Below are positions 9,664 to 16,560 of a DNA stretch of 17,318 bases, piece by piece; positions within the stretch are counted from its first letter, which is position 1; every line of letters begins with the position of its first letter. The notes under the pieces were generated by a model, which had not been told where the DNA came from, ran no database searches, and saw only the letters and a list, made by a program, of their open reading frames with translations. The translations under genes were made by a program, and so were the position numbers. The stretch spans positions 1 through 17,318 of the forward strand of contig JAAURZ010000003.1 of assembly GCA_012031955.1 (NCBI GenBank), read 5' to 3'. This DNA is from Bacteroidia bacterium. Lineage in GTDB: Bacteria > Bacteroidota > Bacteroidia > Cytophagales > Cyclobacteriaceae.

Positions 9664-9993
9664 GAAGGGTCGGTTTTTATTGAGACAAATCTCATCTCCA
9701 TTACCCCTACGCGGCATTGATTTAAGTTATGAATAATACCTGATCGGCTTGATCCAGGTTAAGAAATGAACAAGGACCTTGTTGCGTCGATCCTCACAAT
9801 TGTTCGTAACGGGCGATCCGGTCTCGGTAATTGAGCCGTTTGTAGAAAATATCTTACAGAGGGTGGTGTATGCGAATTCTTAACAGCCCGGTTCCGTTAT
9901 TAATCGTTACCTTTGCTGTCCCATTCACCAGTTTGCGTAATTCGCGACAGAATATTGCAAGAGTGGGTGGCAAAGACCCAAATAATTGAACGC
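9664..9993. other. Divergent intergenic region between TonB receptor and desaturase (330 bp)
   Basis: I see no credible gene here. It should carry both promoters. Towards the desaturase there is TACCTTTG at 9908-9915. Towards the receptor the best candidate is GAGATTTG (7 of 8 consensus bases), which lies inside a small inverted repeat TGAGA-CAAA-TCTCA at 9680-9693, close to the receptor start. A 39-codon frame beginning near 9868 overlaps the promoter and has no support. Confidence 0.55.
9908..9915 (+). promoter_or_regulatory. TACCTTTG, -7 promoter element upstream of the desaturase
   Basis: A perfect TAnnTTTG match, 78 bp ahead of the desaturase ATG, which would leave a leader of roughly 70 bases. 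No matching -33 TTG is visible. Confidence 0.35.
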
Positions 9994-10944
9994 ATGAGTA
10001 CTGAAACATTAACACTACCAAGGCGCGGCAGGCCGAAATTGAGCCACGAAATAAGCTTCGTCGTGATGCACCTGCTACCCATTGGAGCACTTTTTACCGG
10101 TGCCACCCTTTTCGACTGGGCCGTGTGCTTTTTCCTTTACTTCTTCCGCATGTTCTGGGTAACGGGCGGCTACCATCGCTATTTCTCCCATAAGTCATAC
10201 AAAACGTCACGTTTCTTCCAGTTTATAATTGCCTTCATGGCGCAGACGTCGGTACAGAAGGGCGCGTTGTGGTGGGCCTCTCACCACCGACATCACCACC
10301 GACACAGCGACACGCCGGACGATCCGCATTCGATGAAGCTCTACGGCTTCTGGTATTCACACATCGGCTGGATAGTCGGGCCTGACTACAAGAAGACCGA
10401 CTACAAAACGATCGGCGACTACGCGAAATACCCGGAACTGATCTGGCTGAACAAATATCACCTGGTGCCGCCGGCCGTGTTGGCCCTGGTGGTGTTCGTG
10501 GTCGGAGGTATTGTGAATGGAGGAGGCCTGGCGGCTGCGTTTTCTGCCGCAGGATTGTCCACGGTTTTTGTGGGCTTTTTTCTGAGCACCATCATTCTGT
10601 ATCACGGCACGTTCTCTATCAACAGCATCATGCACAAGTTCGGCAAGCAGCGCTACGAGTCGGGCGACGAATCGAAAAACAGCTTGTGGCTTGCTTTGCT
10701 TACCATGGGCGAAGGATGTCACAACAACCACCACTACTACGAAGTGTCGTCGCGACAGGGTTTCTTCTGGTGGGAGATCGACATCACCTACTACATACTT
10801 CGCGGGTTTGCCTCGGTTGGATTGATATGGGATCTGAAAGGAGTGCCTGATCATATTAAATATTCCAAGAACAAGCAGCATGCGAATGAACTTCGCAAAA
10901 GCATGCAACCCAAAGAGAACGAAGAGTTGCGTAAGTCTGCCTAG
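9994..10944 (+). CDS. Acyl-CoA (stearoyl-type delta-9) fatty acid desaturase
   Basis: A membrane-bound di-iron enzyme that puts a cis double bond into a fatty acyl chain using O2 and electrons from a reductase. All three histidine boxes of the acyl-CoA desaturase family are visible: HRYFSH (HX4H, about residue 63), the rich SHHRHHHRHSD (HxxHH, about residue 98) and GEGCHNNHHYYE (HxxHH, about residue 245). Hydrophobic segments lie on either side: ISFVVMHLLPIGALFTG, WAVCFFLYFFRMFWV, VPPAVLALVVFVVGGI and STVFVGFFLSTIILY. The start at 9994 (MSTETLTLPRRGRP) is chosen because the open frame further up reads through the promoter region. Length 316 residues, slightly short but normal for bacterial members. 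The frame is intact. The DinB gene begins 13 bp after its stop, so the two are probably one transcript. It likely adjusts membrane fluidity. Confidence 0.94.
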   Translation: MSTETLTLPRRGRPKLSHEISFVVMHLLPIGALFTGATLFDWAVCFFLYFFRMFWVTGGYHRYFSHKSYKTSRFFQFIIAFMAQTSVQKGALWWASHHRHHHRHSDTPDDPHSMKLYGFWYSHIGWIVGPDYKKTDYKTIGDYAKYPELIWLNKYHLVPPAVLALVVFVVGGIVNGGGLAAAFSAAGLSTVFVGFFLSTIILYHGTFSINSIMHKFGKQRYESGDESKNSLWLALLTMGEGCHNNHHYYEVSSRQGFFWWEIDITYYILRGFASVGLIWDLKGVPDHIKYSKNKQHANELRKSMQPKENEELRKSA

Positions 10945-10957
10945 CAAATTTTCTGTT

Positions 10958-11526
10958 ATGAGCGAGCGCACTGTAGGAGAGAATTTCCTGGAGAGTTCTG
11001 TCAAGCTTTTCAAATACTACAAGAGCCTGGGCGACAAAACATTTGCTCAACTCACTGATGCCGATAGCAACTGGCGGCCCAATGAAGCCAGCAACAGCAT
11101 CGGCCTTATCGTTCACCATCTGAGCGGCAACATGTTGTCGAGATGGACGGACTTTCTCACCAGCGACGGTGAGAAGCCCTGGCGAAACCGCGAGGCGGAG
11201 TTTGAAGTAGACTACGCAAGCAAGGCCGAGATGCTGGAAGCCTGGGAGAAGGGCTGGACCTGCCTTGTGGATGCGCTAACCCCCCTTACCGAAACCGATC
11301 TTACCAAGGTTGTGTATATCCGCAACGAGGGCCAGACAGTGATGGAAGTAATCCAGCGGCAACTGGCGCATTATCCCTCGCATATCGGCCAGATAATGGC
11401 GATCGGCAAATGGATAAAAGGAGCAGATTGGAAATCGCTGTCGATACCCAAGGAGCCTCCGATGCCTTCAACAACGAAAAATTCAGCCAGGAGAAGACCC
11501 GGAAACATTTTACCGACAACAAATAA
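10958..11526 (+). CDS. DinB-superfamily protein (DUF1572-type), C-terminus displaced by one missing base
   Basis: A four-helix bundle of the DinB/YfiT-like superfamily, which often binds a metal and in some members acts as a thiol-dependent transferase. It begins MSERTVGENFLESSVKLF at 10958. Candidate metal ligands are the His residues in IVHHLSGNMLSRW and in QLAHYPSHIGQI (H-x3-H), the usual family positions. The family end is restored by one base at about 11451-11455: CCCAAGGAGCC should read CCCAAGGGAGCC. This gives SIPKGASDAFNNEKFSQ, then EKTRKHFTDNK and TAA at 11524-11526. Without it the frame continues to 11566 with an unrelated Arg/Pro-rich tail. Restored length is 189 residues. It lies 13 bp behind the desaturase and is probably co-transcribed. 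The physiological role is unknown; a link to lipid or thiol chemistry is only suggested by position. Confidence 0.87.
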
Positions 11527-11554
11527 GAAGCATTATTTTTGGCGGGCCGGTGAG

Positions 11555-11584
11555 TTGCAAATTTGAATCGTTGCATTAAATTTG
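11555..11584 (+). promoter_or_regulatory. Bacteroidota promoter (TTG-N19-TAAATTTG) for tRNA-Gly
   Basis: TTG at 11555-11557, a 19-base spacer, then TAAATTTG at 11577-11584, which fits the group's -33/-7 pattern. Transcription would begin near 11590, leaving a leader of about 50 bases before the mature tRNA. This is the best complete promoter in the window. Confidence 0.6.
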
Positions 11585-11596
11585 CAGTCCATTTCG

Positions 11597-11619
11597 GGCA
11601 CAAGAAGGCGTTTTGTGCC
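11597..11619 (+). other. Stem-loop in the tRNA-Gly 5' leader
   Basis: GGCACAA (11597-11603) pairs perfectly with TTGTGCC (11613-11619) around a 9-base loop. It lies between the promoter and the tRNA 5' end at 11638 and has no T-tract, so it is not a terminator. It may help 5' processing, or may be incidental. Confidence 0.4.
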
Positions 11620-11637
11620 GCAGTGACCAACAAAAAC

Positions 11638-11711
<74 letters not shown>

Positions 11712-11716
11712 ATAGT

Positions 11717-11789
11717 GAATGATTTGGAGATTTATTGATTTTTTGAACGATTACGTCAAGAAATGCAATCTTCAAATCATTCCTTTTTT
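11717..11789 (+). terminator. Rho-independent terminator after tRNA-Gly, with long loop
   Basis: GAATGATTTGGAGAT (11717-11731) pairs over all 15 positions with ATCTTCAAATCATTC (11768-11782), with one G-U pair, followed by C and six T's (11784-11789). The loop is long, about 36 bases. It starts six bases after the tRNA 3' end, so it should end the tRNA-Gly transcript before tRNA-Leu. Confidence 0.8.
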
Positions 11790-11847
11790 ACGGTGGCCGA
11801 GAATGTGCCGGGCCGTCTGAACGAAGTAGAGACAGATCATCCAAAAT

Positions 11848-11933
11848 GCCCGGGTGGTGGAATTGGTAGACACGCAGGACTTAAAATCCTGTGACGGTTA
11901 AACGTCGTGCGGGTTCAAGTCCCGCCCCGGGTA
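11848..11933 (+). tRNA. tRNA-Leu(UAA)
   Basis: 86 bases forming a class II tRNA with a long variable arm (TGACGGTTAAACGTCG). The acceptor GCCCGGG pairs with CCCGGGT (G1-U72). The discriminator A is as expected for Leu. The anticodon stem CAGGA/TCCTG holds loop CTTAAAA, anticodon TAA. The T arm is GCGGG-TTCAAGT-CCCGC. CCA is not encoded. No clear TAnnTTTG promoter precedes it, despite the terminator upstream. Confidence 0.97.
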
Positions 11934-11998
11934 CTCATGCTGGCCGAAGCATTAATGTTTAAGGTCCCGCTCGGTACATAGCAGAAATCCCCTGTTTG

Positions 11999-12346
11999 TT
12001 AATCGAGGTCTTTCAAAACGGTGTTGAATTGCTCTTTCAAAACCGGAAGATCATTTGTGGCAATTTCCCAAACAATGTGAAAGTTGACTCCGAAGTACTC
12101 ATGGATTGATATGTTGCGGAAGCCCCGGATCAATCTCCATTGAATCTCGTGATGGACTTCCTGCAATTCGCTTGTGATGTTGTTACAAGCTTCACCGATA
12201 ATCTCTATTTGCTTAATAGTAGCGTACCGCTTTTCCGAATTTTCGAGAAAGACTTCTAACGAGATATCGGTGATGTATTTTTCTACCTCAGCGATTGCAT
12301 CGAGAATATGCTGGACCCTAACCTTGTCAGGCAGCCGTCCTCTCAT
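11999..12346 (-). CDS. hepT: HepT-like HEPN-domain toxin (DUF86), putative RNase
   Basis: The HEPN half of a HepT/MntA toxin-antitoxin module. HepT is an RNase whose active site is the R-x4-H-x-Y motif; here it is RNISIHEY within RGFRNISIHEYFGV (about residues 75-88). Other family marks are VQHILDAIAEVEKYI near the N-terminus and IEIIGEACNNITSEL in the middle. Length is 115 residues, typical. In characterised systems MntA adds AMP groups to the Tyr of this motif, which inactivates the toxin; that Tyr is present. The ATG at 12346 overlaps the end of mntA by 20 bp, so the two are translationally coupled with the antitoxin first. The region is more AT-rich than its neighbours and begins 65 bp beyond tRNA-Leu, suggesting horizontal gain. 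Target RNAs are unknown. Confidence 0.92.
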   Translation of the reverse strand: MRGRLPDKVRVQHILDAIAEVEKYITDISLEVFLENSEKRYATIKQIEIIGEACNNITSELQEVHHEIQWRLIRGFRNISIHEYFGVNFHIVWEIATNDLPVLKEQFNTVLKDLD

Positions 12347-12629
12347 AGATTAGTACTTTGTCTTTATCAATATGTGGTTTAACATGCCGCGATAATCCCT
12401 CTGTACTCAACAGGTCAACCCTAACCTTGAGCAATTCCTCCAATTCGTACTTGTAAGAAAAGAACTTCATACCGATTGGGTGGCTGTGGTCGAGTTCAAC
12501 GAGTATATCAATATCGCTATTTTGGTCAGCTTCGTTTTTCACATATGATCCAAAAACGTATGCCCTCTTCACTGGTTTCGAAGAAAAGAAATGTTTAAGG
12601 GCCTCTTTATGAAAAGACGATAGCTGCAC
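12327..12629 (-). CDS. mntA: MntA-like minimal nucleotidyltransferase, antitoxin of HepT
   Basis: A single-domain polymerase-beta-type nucleotidyltransferase. The defining GSx10DxD motif is perfect: GSYVKNEADQNSDID (about residues 26-40), followed by ILVEL and a third acidic position in VRVDLLS. In known HepT/MntA pairs this enzyme AMPylates the toxin's active-site Tyr. Length is 100 residues, normal. The start is a GTG at 12629 (MQLSSFHKEALKHFF); no ATG is available before the motif. A TATCTTTG promoter element ends four bases ahead of the GTG, so the mRNA would be nearly leaderless. The frame is intact. The 3' end overlaps hepT by 20 bp. The module may stabilise this region or act in phage defence; neither can be told from sequence. 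Confidence 0.92.
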   Translation of the reverse strand: MQLSSFHKEALKHFFSSKPVKRAYVFGSYVKNEADQNSDIDILVELDHSHPIGMKFFSYKYELEELLKVRVDLLSTEGLSRHVKPHIDKDKVLIYERTAA

Positions 12630-12633
12630 AACA

Positions 12634-12641
12634 CAAAGATA
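12634..12641 (-). promoter_or_regulatory. TATCTTTG, -7 promoter element for mntA-hepT
   Basis: A perfect TAnnTTTG on the minus strand, then TGTT and the GTG start at 12629. No -33 TTG is seen. Together with the same arrangement at other genes here it suggests a leaderless message. Confidence 0.45.
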
Positions 12642-12649
12642 ATAATTTT

Positions 12650-12898
12650 TTAGTGGAGTTGGTTGATCATGAAAGAGCTAGTATATGTGTTGCCGCCAAT
12701 GACAGGCTCCAGCCGATACAAAAGCTTCAAATCCTCCATAGTAAACCTGGTTGGACCTCTCACCATGACGGGTTCGGCAAAACACTTGAAAGGGTTATTG
12801 AGAGCGGGTAACAGCCGACAGTATTCATTGTTTTGTTTTCTTAATTCCGTTCAGTCAAACGTGACATTGACGGAGGATTCTCCATCGCTAAACCAACC
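12650..12898 (-). other. Unresolved stretch between thrC and mntA; possible small gene or decayed remnant
   Basis: On the minus strand, in frame with the end of thrC, 67 codons are open from 12850 down to a TAA at 12650-12652. An internal ATG at 12766 gives a 38-residue peptide, MVRGPTRFTMEDLKLLYRLE and onward. One TGA (12851-12853) separates this from a further open segment that reaches the thrC stop. The plus strand is also open, from 12663 to 12914 (about 83 codons), which would overlap the thrC end. I recognise neither product. Composition is closer to hepT/mntA than to thrC. It may be a small antitoxin-like gene, a broken gene or plain spacer; I cannot choose. Confidence 0.3.
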
Positions 12899-14062
12899 TT
12901 ATAAATACTTATAAGCACTGCCCGTATTCAGTAGCAGCACGCTTTCGTTTTCCAGAATCTGCTGTTCCGTTTTTAGTTGCCGCAAGGCGGCGATTAACGC
13001 CGCCCCTTCGGGCGCGGCCAGGATGCCTTCGGTTCTGGCAAGTTCGAGCTGCGCCGCGATCATGGCTGGCTCGGAAACCGCGAGCGGTTTTCCGCCTGAT
13101 GTATGAAGAATTTCGAGTATCAGTTTTTCAGCAAAAGGTTGAGGCACCGCTAGTCCCAGCGCGTGCGTTTGCGATCCTTTATACTGGGTGGAATCAGGCT
13201 GCGTCTTGTTCCACGTTTCTACCAGCGGCTGGCATGCCTGCGCCTGCACGGCGTACATGCGCGGACGCTTGTCGGGCAACCATCCGAGTTGTATCATCTC
13301 GCCAATGGCTTTCCATATGCCGATAAGTCCGGTGCCGCCGCCAGTTGGGTAAAGTATCACGTCGGGTACCGACCACGAGAGTTGCTCTGCAATTTCATAG
13401 CCCATTGTTTTCTTGCCCTCCAGCCGGTACGGCTCGCGCATGGTGGAGAGATCGAAATATTTCTTGTTGCGATTTATCTCGCGCACTCGGGCAGCGCAGT
13501 CGCTGATGAGTCCCTTCACCAACTCCACATGGGCGCCGAACAGCTCACACTCGCGCTGGAATAAGATCGGCGTGTGGTCGGGCATCACTACCACAGCCTC
13601 CATGCCTGCCTTGGCGCAATAGGCCGCCATGGCACCACCCGCATTGCCCGCCGTTGGTATAATGCAACGCGATATTCCCAGCTCTTTGGCTTTGGAGATG
13701 GCCATGCTGATGCCACGCGCTTTGAATGAACCGGTTGGGTTGAGCGCCTCATCTTTCAGGTAGAGTTTGTCGACGCTCAATTTCTTCGCTGTCTTGTCGA
13801 GCTTAAGTATTGGCGTGAATCCTTCGCCAAGGCTCACAACGTTGGCGGGGTTGTTTAGCGGAAGCATGGGGAAGTAGCGCCACATGGATCGGTCGTCGGT
13901 GCGAATGTCGCGTGTGCTGCAGTGGGTCACATCGTACGAAGCAAGTAGCAGGTTTTTGTCGCACCGCTCACACGAGGCAACGGTGTTGATTTGGTCGGCG
14001 CTGTATGCTTTGGAGCACTCCCAGCAATGGAGGGCGGTCAGGTTCGATAGCGTTGTTTTCAA
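12899..14062 (-). CDS. thrC: Threonine synthase (PLP-dependent)
   Basis: Converts O-phosphohomoserine to threonine. An N-terminal zinc-ribbon-like pair (CWEC at residues 13-16 and CERC at 31-34) precedes a fold-type II PLP domain. Visible are SLGEGFTPILKL, the PLP lysine in LNPTGSFKARG (about residue 114), IPTAGNAGGAMAAYC and the phosphate-binding loop PTGGGTGLIG. The C-terminus is SVLLLNTGSAYKYL. With a TTG start at 14062 (read MKTTLSNLTALHCWEC) the protein is 387 residues, normal for this short class. The frame is open to another TTG at 14083, but that lies in the T-tract of a terminator, so I prefer 14062. No ATG is available in frame near the start. The frame is intact. It sits behind the phosphatase lipoprotein gene on the same strand. 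Related PLP lyases could be confused with it, but the zinc ribbon and length favour ThrC. Confidence 0.88.
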   Translation of the reverse strand: MKTTLSNLTALHCWECSKAYSADQINTVASCERCDKNLLLASYDVTHCSTRDIRTDDRSMWRYFPMLPLNNPANVVSLGEGFTPILKLDKTAKKLSVDKLYLKDEALNPTGSFKARGISMAISKAKELGISRCIIPTAGNAGGAMAAYCAKAGMEAVVVMPDHTPILFQRECELFGAHVELVKGLISDCAARVREINRNKKYFDLSTMREPYRLEGKKTMGYEIAEQLSWSVPDVILYPTGGGTGLIGIWKAIGEMIQLGWLPDKRPRMYAVQAQACQPLVETWNKTQPDSTQYKGSQTHALGLAVPQPFAEKLILEILHTSGGKPLAVSEPAMIAAQLELARTEGILAAPEGAALIAALRQLKTEQQILENESVLLLNTGSAYKYL

Positions 14063-14081
14063 AACGAAAAAATTTGGCGGC

Positions 14082-14113
14082 AAAAAATTGGAGGCAGCGT
14101 TCGCACGCTTGCC
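14082..14113 (-). terminator. Probable Rho-independent terminator of the phosphatase lipoprotein gene
   Basis: On the minus strand GGCAAGCGT pairs with ACGCTGCC (one bulged A) around a GCGA tetraloop, followed by TCCAA and TTTTTT. It is 65 bp past the lipoprotein stop and just ahead of thrC. The spacing to the T-run is slightly long, so it may be a weak terminator or an attenuator in front of thrC. Confidence 0.55.
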
Positions 14114-14177
14114 CCATGCCTCTACTAGTTACCACGTGGCGGCGCTGAATACAAGGTGAATTCGCTGTGAGGCTTCG

Positions 14178-15203
14178 CTACTTATATGGAGGGTAAACGG
14201 CGCGAAGTATTGGATACGAAATCAGTGCGCGACTCCGCGTCCTCAAAGAAACACCGTCGAGCTCGTTCGCAACAGCGTTGGGTATTTTCAATCCGAGGTG
14301 ATCGCAAATGGTTGTATAAATATCTACAATGCCCGGGTTTTGGTTGAAGCGCTCGTTCAGGTTTTTGGCGTTGGTCACAATCCAGGTAGTGCGTTCACGT
14401 TCAGATTGGCCGCCGTGGTGCATGCCGGTTGCCGCATCACGCCCATGGTCGGTCGTTATCACGATCAGCCACTCCTCGTCAAATTCCTTTTCGCGGTTGC
14501 GTATAGCCTTCCAAAGCTTGCCTACCTGGTTATCTGCTTTAATTACAGCGTCATAGAATTGTTCGCTGTCGCCATAACGATGGCCCATGTCGTCTGTAAA
14601 TTCAAGATAGACCCACGACAGGTCGGGACCTTCGGAAGCAATCACCCGCGCGGCCTCATCCGACACCGCTTCGTCGATCGCCAAAATGTACGCTGAATCG
14701 TTGTCGTGCGGATATTTTATCGTGTCGTGCTCCAGCCCGTCGAACGAGAAGTCCAGCTTAACGTTGCCGGCATCGGGCAAACCTTCCCCCACGAGTTTTG
14801 TGCGATTGTCTTCCCATGTTGAAAACACGGCCGTTTTTAATGCCGGATTTTGCGTCTCGGCAAGTCTGAAAAGATTCCAGTACTTGTAGTTGGGCGCAGC
14901 AATATCGTTGTCCCACACGTTGTGCTTGTTCGCCCACGTGCCTGTGAGCAAAGAGTTATACCCTACCGCCGAAATTGTAGGCGATTCATTTACCATGCCG
15001 CTGTCGCCACCCACATGCGCGCGCGCAAAGCCGCCCATTTCCCCAATTTCATTGAGCACCGGCGGATGCAATTTCTGGATTACGTCGAAAGGTATGCCGT
15101 CAACGATCACGAATACCACCTTCGGTGTCCGCAAAATTGCCTTCTTATCGGGCGCGCACGCCAGCGCGACAAACAATAACGGGAGTACAAGCAGCCTTTT
15201 CAT
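14178..15203 (-). CDS. Alkaline-phosphatase-superfamily lipoprotein (type I phosphodiesterase/nucleotide pyrophosphatase-like)
   Basis: A secreted metal-dependent phosphatase or phosphodiesterase. The start at 15203 gives MKRLLVLPLLFVALAC, a lipoprotein signal peptide with a lipobox ALAC (Cys16), so it should be lipid-anchored in the envelope. Superfamily metal and catalytic sites appear in order: Asp in VFVIVDGIPFD, the probable nucleophile Thr in NESPTISAVGYNSLLTG, Asp and His in FTDDMGHRYGD, Asp-His in VITTDHGRDAATG, and the late His in GMHHGGQSE. Length is 341 residues. This matches PF01663-type enzymes (autotaxin/NPP relatives), which cleave nucleotides or phosphodiesters; the substrate is unknown. 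A TACTTTTG promoter element lies 18 bp upstream, and a probable terminator follows. It is between prs and thrC on the same strand but probably has its own transcript. The frame is intact. Confidence 0.9.
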   Translation of the reverse strand: MKRLLVLPLLFVALACAPDKKAILRTPKVVFVIVDGIPFDVIQKLHPPVLNEIGEMGGFARAHVGGDSGMVNESPTISAVGYNSLLTGTWANKHNVWDNDIAAPNYKYWNLFRLAETQNPALKTAVFSTWEDNRTKLVGEGLPDAGNVKLDFSFDGLEHDTIKYPHDNDSAYILAIDEAVSDEAARVIASEGPDLSWVYLEFTDDMGHRYGDSEQFYDAVIKADNQVGKLWKAIRNREKEFDEEWLIVITTDHGRDAATGMHHGGQSERERTTWIVTNAKNLNERFNQNPGIVDIYTTICDHLGLKIPNAVANELDGVSLRTRSRALISYPILRAVYPPYK

Positions 15204-15510
15204 ACTTAGAGGAGTAAGTACCAAAAGTACGAAGCGAAATGCTTCAGCCGTTGCACTGTTGTTCGAATTGACAATAATCTAATAGTTAACTAACAATCAT
15301 TTCATTTGCCGTCACCTGCGGCTTTCGAATTTCGCATCGTTTTCACTTCAACCCAGCGATGCGACGCACTCTCCGCGCGCGTGATGAAGGCGATACACGC
15401 CAATCGACCGATACCCTGAACATTATTTTTAGTGCACCGGGAAAGTGCACCGTCTGTACTCGAAAAAGAAAGCTGAAATTTATCCGACAAGGTATTGTTG
15501 CAGAGTCGCG
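15204..15510. other. Intergenic stretch between prs and the phosphatase lipoprotein (307 bp)
   Basis: A 62-codon minus-strand frame at 15302-15490 begins with TTG and has no recognisable motif or promoter, so I do not call it. Two 8-bp direct copies of GTGCACCG occur at 15432-15439 and 15445-15452, 5 bp apart; because GTGCAC is self-complementary they could also form a hairpin. The promoter of the lipoprotein gene lies at 15222-15229. No terminator with a T-tract is evident after prs. Confidence 0.5.
15222..15229 (-). promoter_or_regulatory. TACTTTTG, -7 promoter element for the phosphatase lipoprotein
   Basis: A perfect TAnnTTTG on the minus strand, with an 18-base interval (including CTCCTC, not a good Shine-Dalgarno) before the ATG at 15203. 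No -33 TTG is visible. Confidence 0.4.
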
Positions 15511-16436
15511 CTATAATTGGCCGAGGCTTTTGTTGCCAACCACGTTCTCGATAGCGGTGGCCATCAGCGGCGCGCAGCTAACGACGGACACTTTCGGGTG
15601 ATCCACCTTTTCCACCACCGTGTCGGCGATGAAGAGCCGTTCTATTTTTGAAGCCTCCAGGTTTTCCAGGGCGCCGCCGCTAAGTACACCATGTGTGCAG
15701 TAGGCGCGCACCGACCTGGCGCCCTCGGCCACCAGCAAGTCGGCGGCTTTGCAGAGCGTGCCGGCCGTGTCCACAAGATCATCGATGATGATCACATTCC
15801 GGTCGCGTACCTCGCCGATAATTTCCATGCTGGCAACGGCATTCGGCTTGAGCCGTTCCTTGTTGATCACGACCATTTCGGCGTTCAGGTTTTTCTTGTA
15901 TTGTTTGATTCGCTTAATGCCGCCGAAGTCGGGGCTGCACAGGCACAGGTGCTCGAGGCCCGACTGCCTGATATGGTTCAGGAACAGCCTTAGCGAAGAA
16001 AGGGGATCGACCGGTACCTTGTAGAACCCCTCGATGGCGTTGGTGTGCAGGTCGAGCGTAATGAGCCGGTCGGCGCCCATGAGCTGTATCATGTCGGCAA
16101 CCATGCGCGACGAAATGGAAGTGCGCTGCCCGTCGCGTCGCTCCTGCCGGCTGTGTGGCAGGTAAGGAACAATAAGAATCACCTCGCGTGCCGACGACCG
16201 CGCGCGGCGTCTACCGTCATCAGCAGCTCAAATACATTCTCATACGGCATGTGCATTTTGCCGATAAGAAAAACTACTTGTCCGCGTACGCTTTCGTTGA
16301 AACGAACAAACAACTCACCGTCCGAAAACTTCTCTACGTGGGTGGCCAGCACTTCGTGGTTGAGCTGCTTTCCGATGGCCTCGCCCAGCAACCTGGCGGT
16401 GCTGGTGCTATAGATTTTTATACCGTTGCTTTCCAT
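15511..16436 (-). CDS. prs: Ribose-phosphate pyrophosphokinase (PRPP synthase), frame broken by one missing base
   Basis: Makes PRPP from ribose-5-phosphate and ATP, feeding purine, pyrimidine, His, Trp and NAD synthesis. It starts MESNGIKIYSTSTARLLGEA at 16436. The N-terminal half has HVEKFSDGELFVRFNESVRG. The second frame has VPYLPHSRQERRDGQRTSIS (catalytic flexible loop region), LITLDLHTNAIEGFY, and the PRPP-binding loop VIIIDDLVDTAGTLCKAA, ending VVSCAPLMATAIENVV. The break is at about 16200: GCGCGCGGTCGTCG needs one more C (GCGCGCCGGTCGTCG), giving TVDAARRSSAREVILIVPY. Restored length is 308 residues, as expected. Because prs is normally essential, a true frameshift here is very unlikely, which supports sequencing error across the window. 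It links functionally to purM at the other end. No convincing promoter was seen upstream. Confidence 0.95.
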
Positions 16437-16526
16437 TGTTATCAGCTATTGGATTGGTTGGCCCGTTCGCGAATGTCTTTAAAAGTTTGGACATTCTTTA
16501 TTCTTATCAAAAATGGAAGCACACAA

Positions 16527-16557
16527 TTGACTTACATTTCTTTGCTTTCCATATTTG
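16527..16557 (+). promoter_or_regulatory. Likely promoter of the YdeI/OmdA gene (TTG-N20-CATATTTG)
   Basis: TTG at 16527-16529 and CATATTTG at 16550-16557 (7 of 8 bases of TAnnTTTG) are spaced by 20 bases. Only ATC separates the box from the ATG at 16561, the same near-leaderless arrangement as several other genes here. Confidence 0.4.
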
Positions 16558-16560
16558 ATC

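Noticed and set aside
9868..9987. 39-codon plus-strand frame ahead of the desaturase
   Set aside because: It contains the desaturase promoter element and has no recognisable features.
11921..11990. Possible attachment-site repeat: GTCCCGC...GGTAC in the tRNA-Leu 3' end and again about 35 bp downstream
   Set aside because: The match is short and gapped (7 exact bases, then a 2-base gap), no integrase gene is present, and the HepT/MntA genes do not lie between the copies.
15302..15490. 62-codon minus-strand frame after prs
   Set aside because: TTG start, no motif, no promoter, unremarkable composition; more likely spacer.
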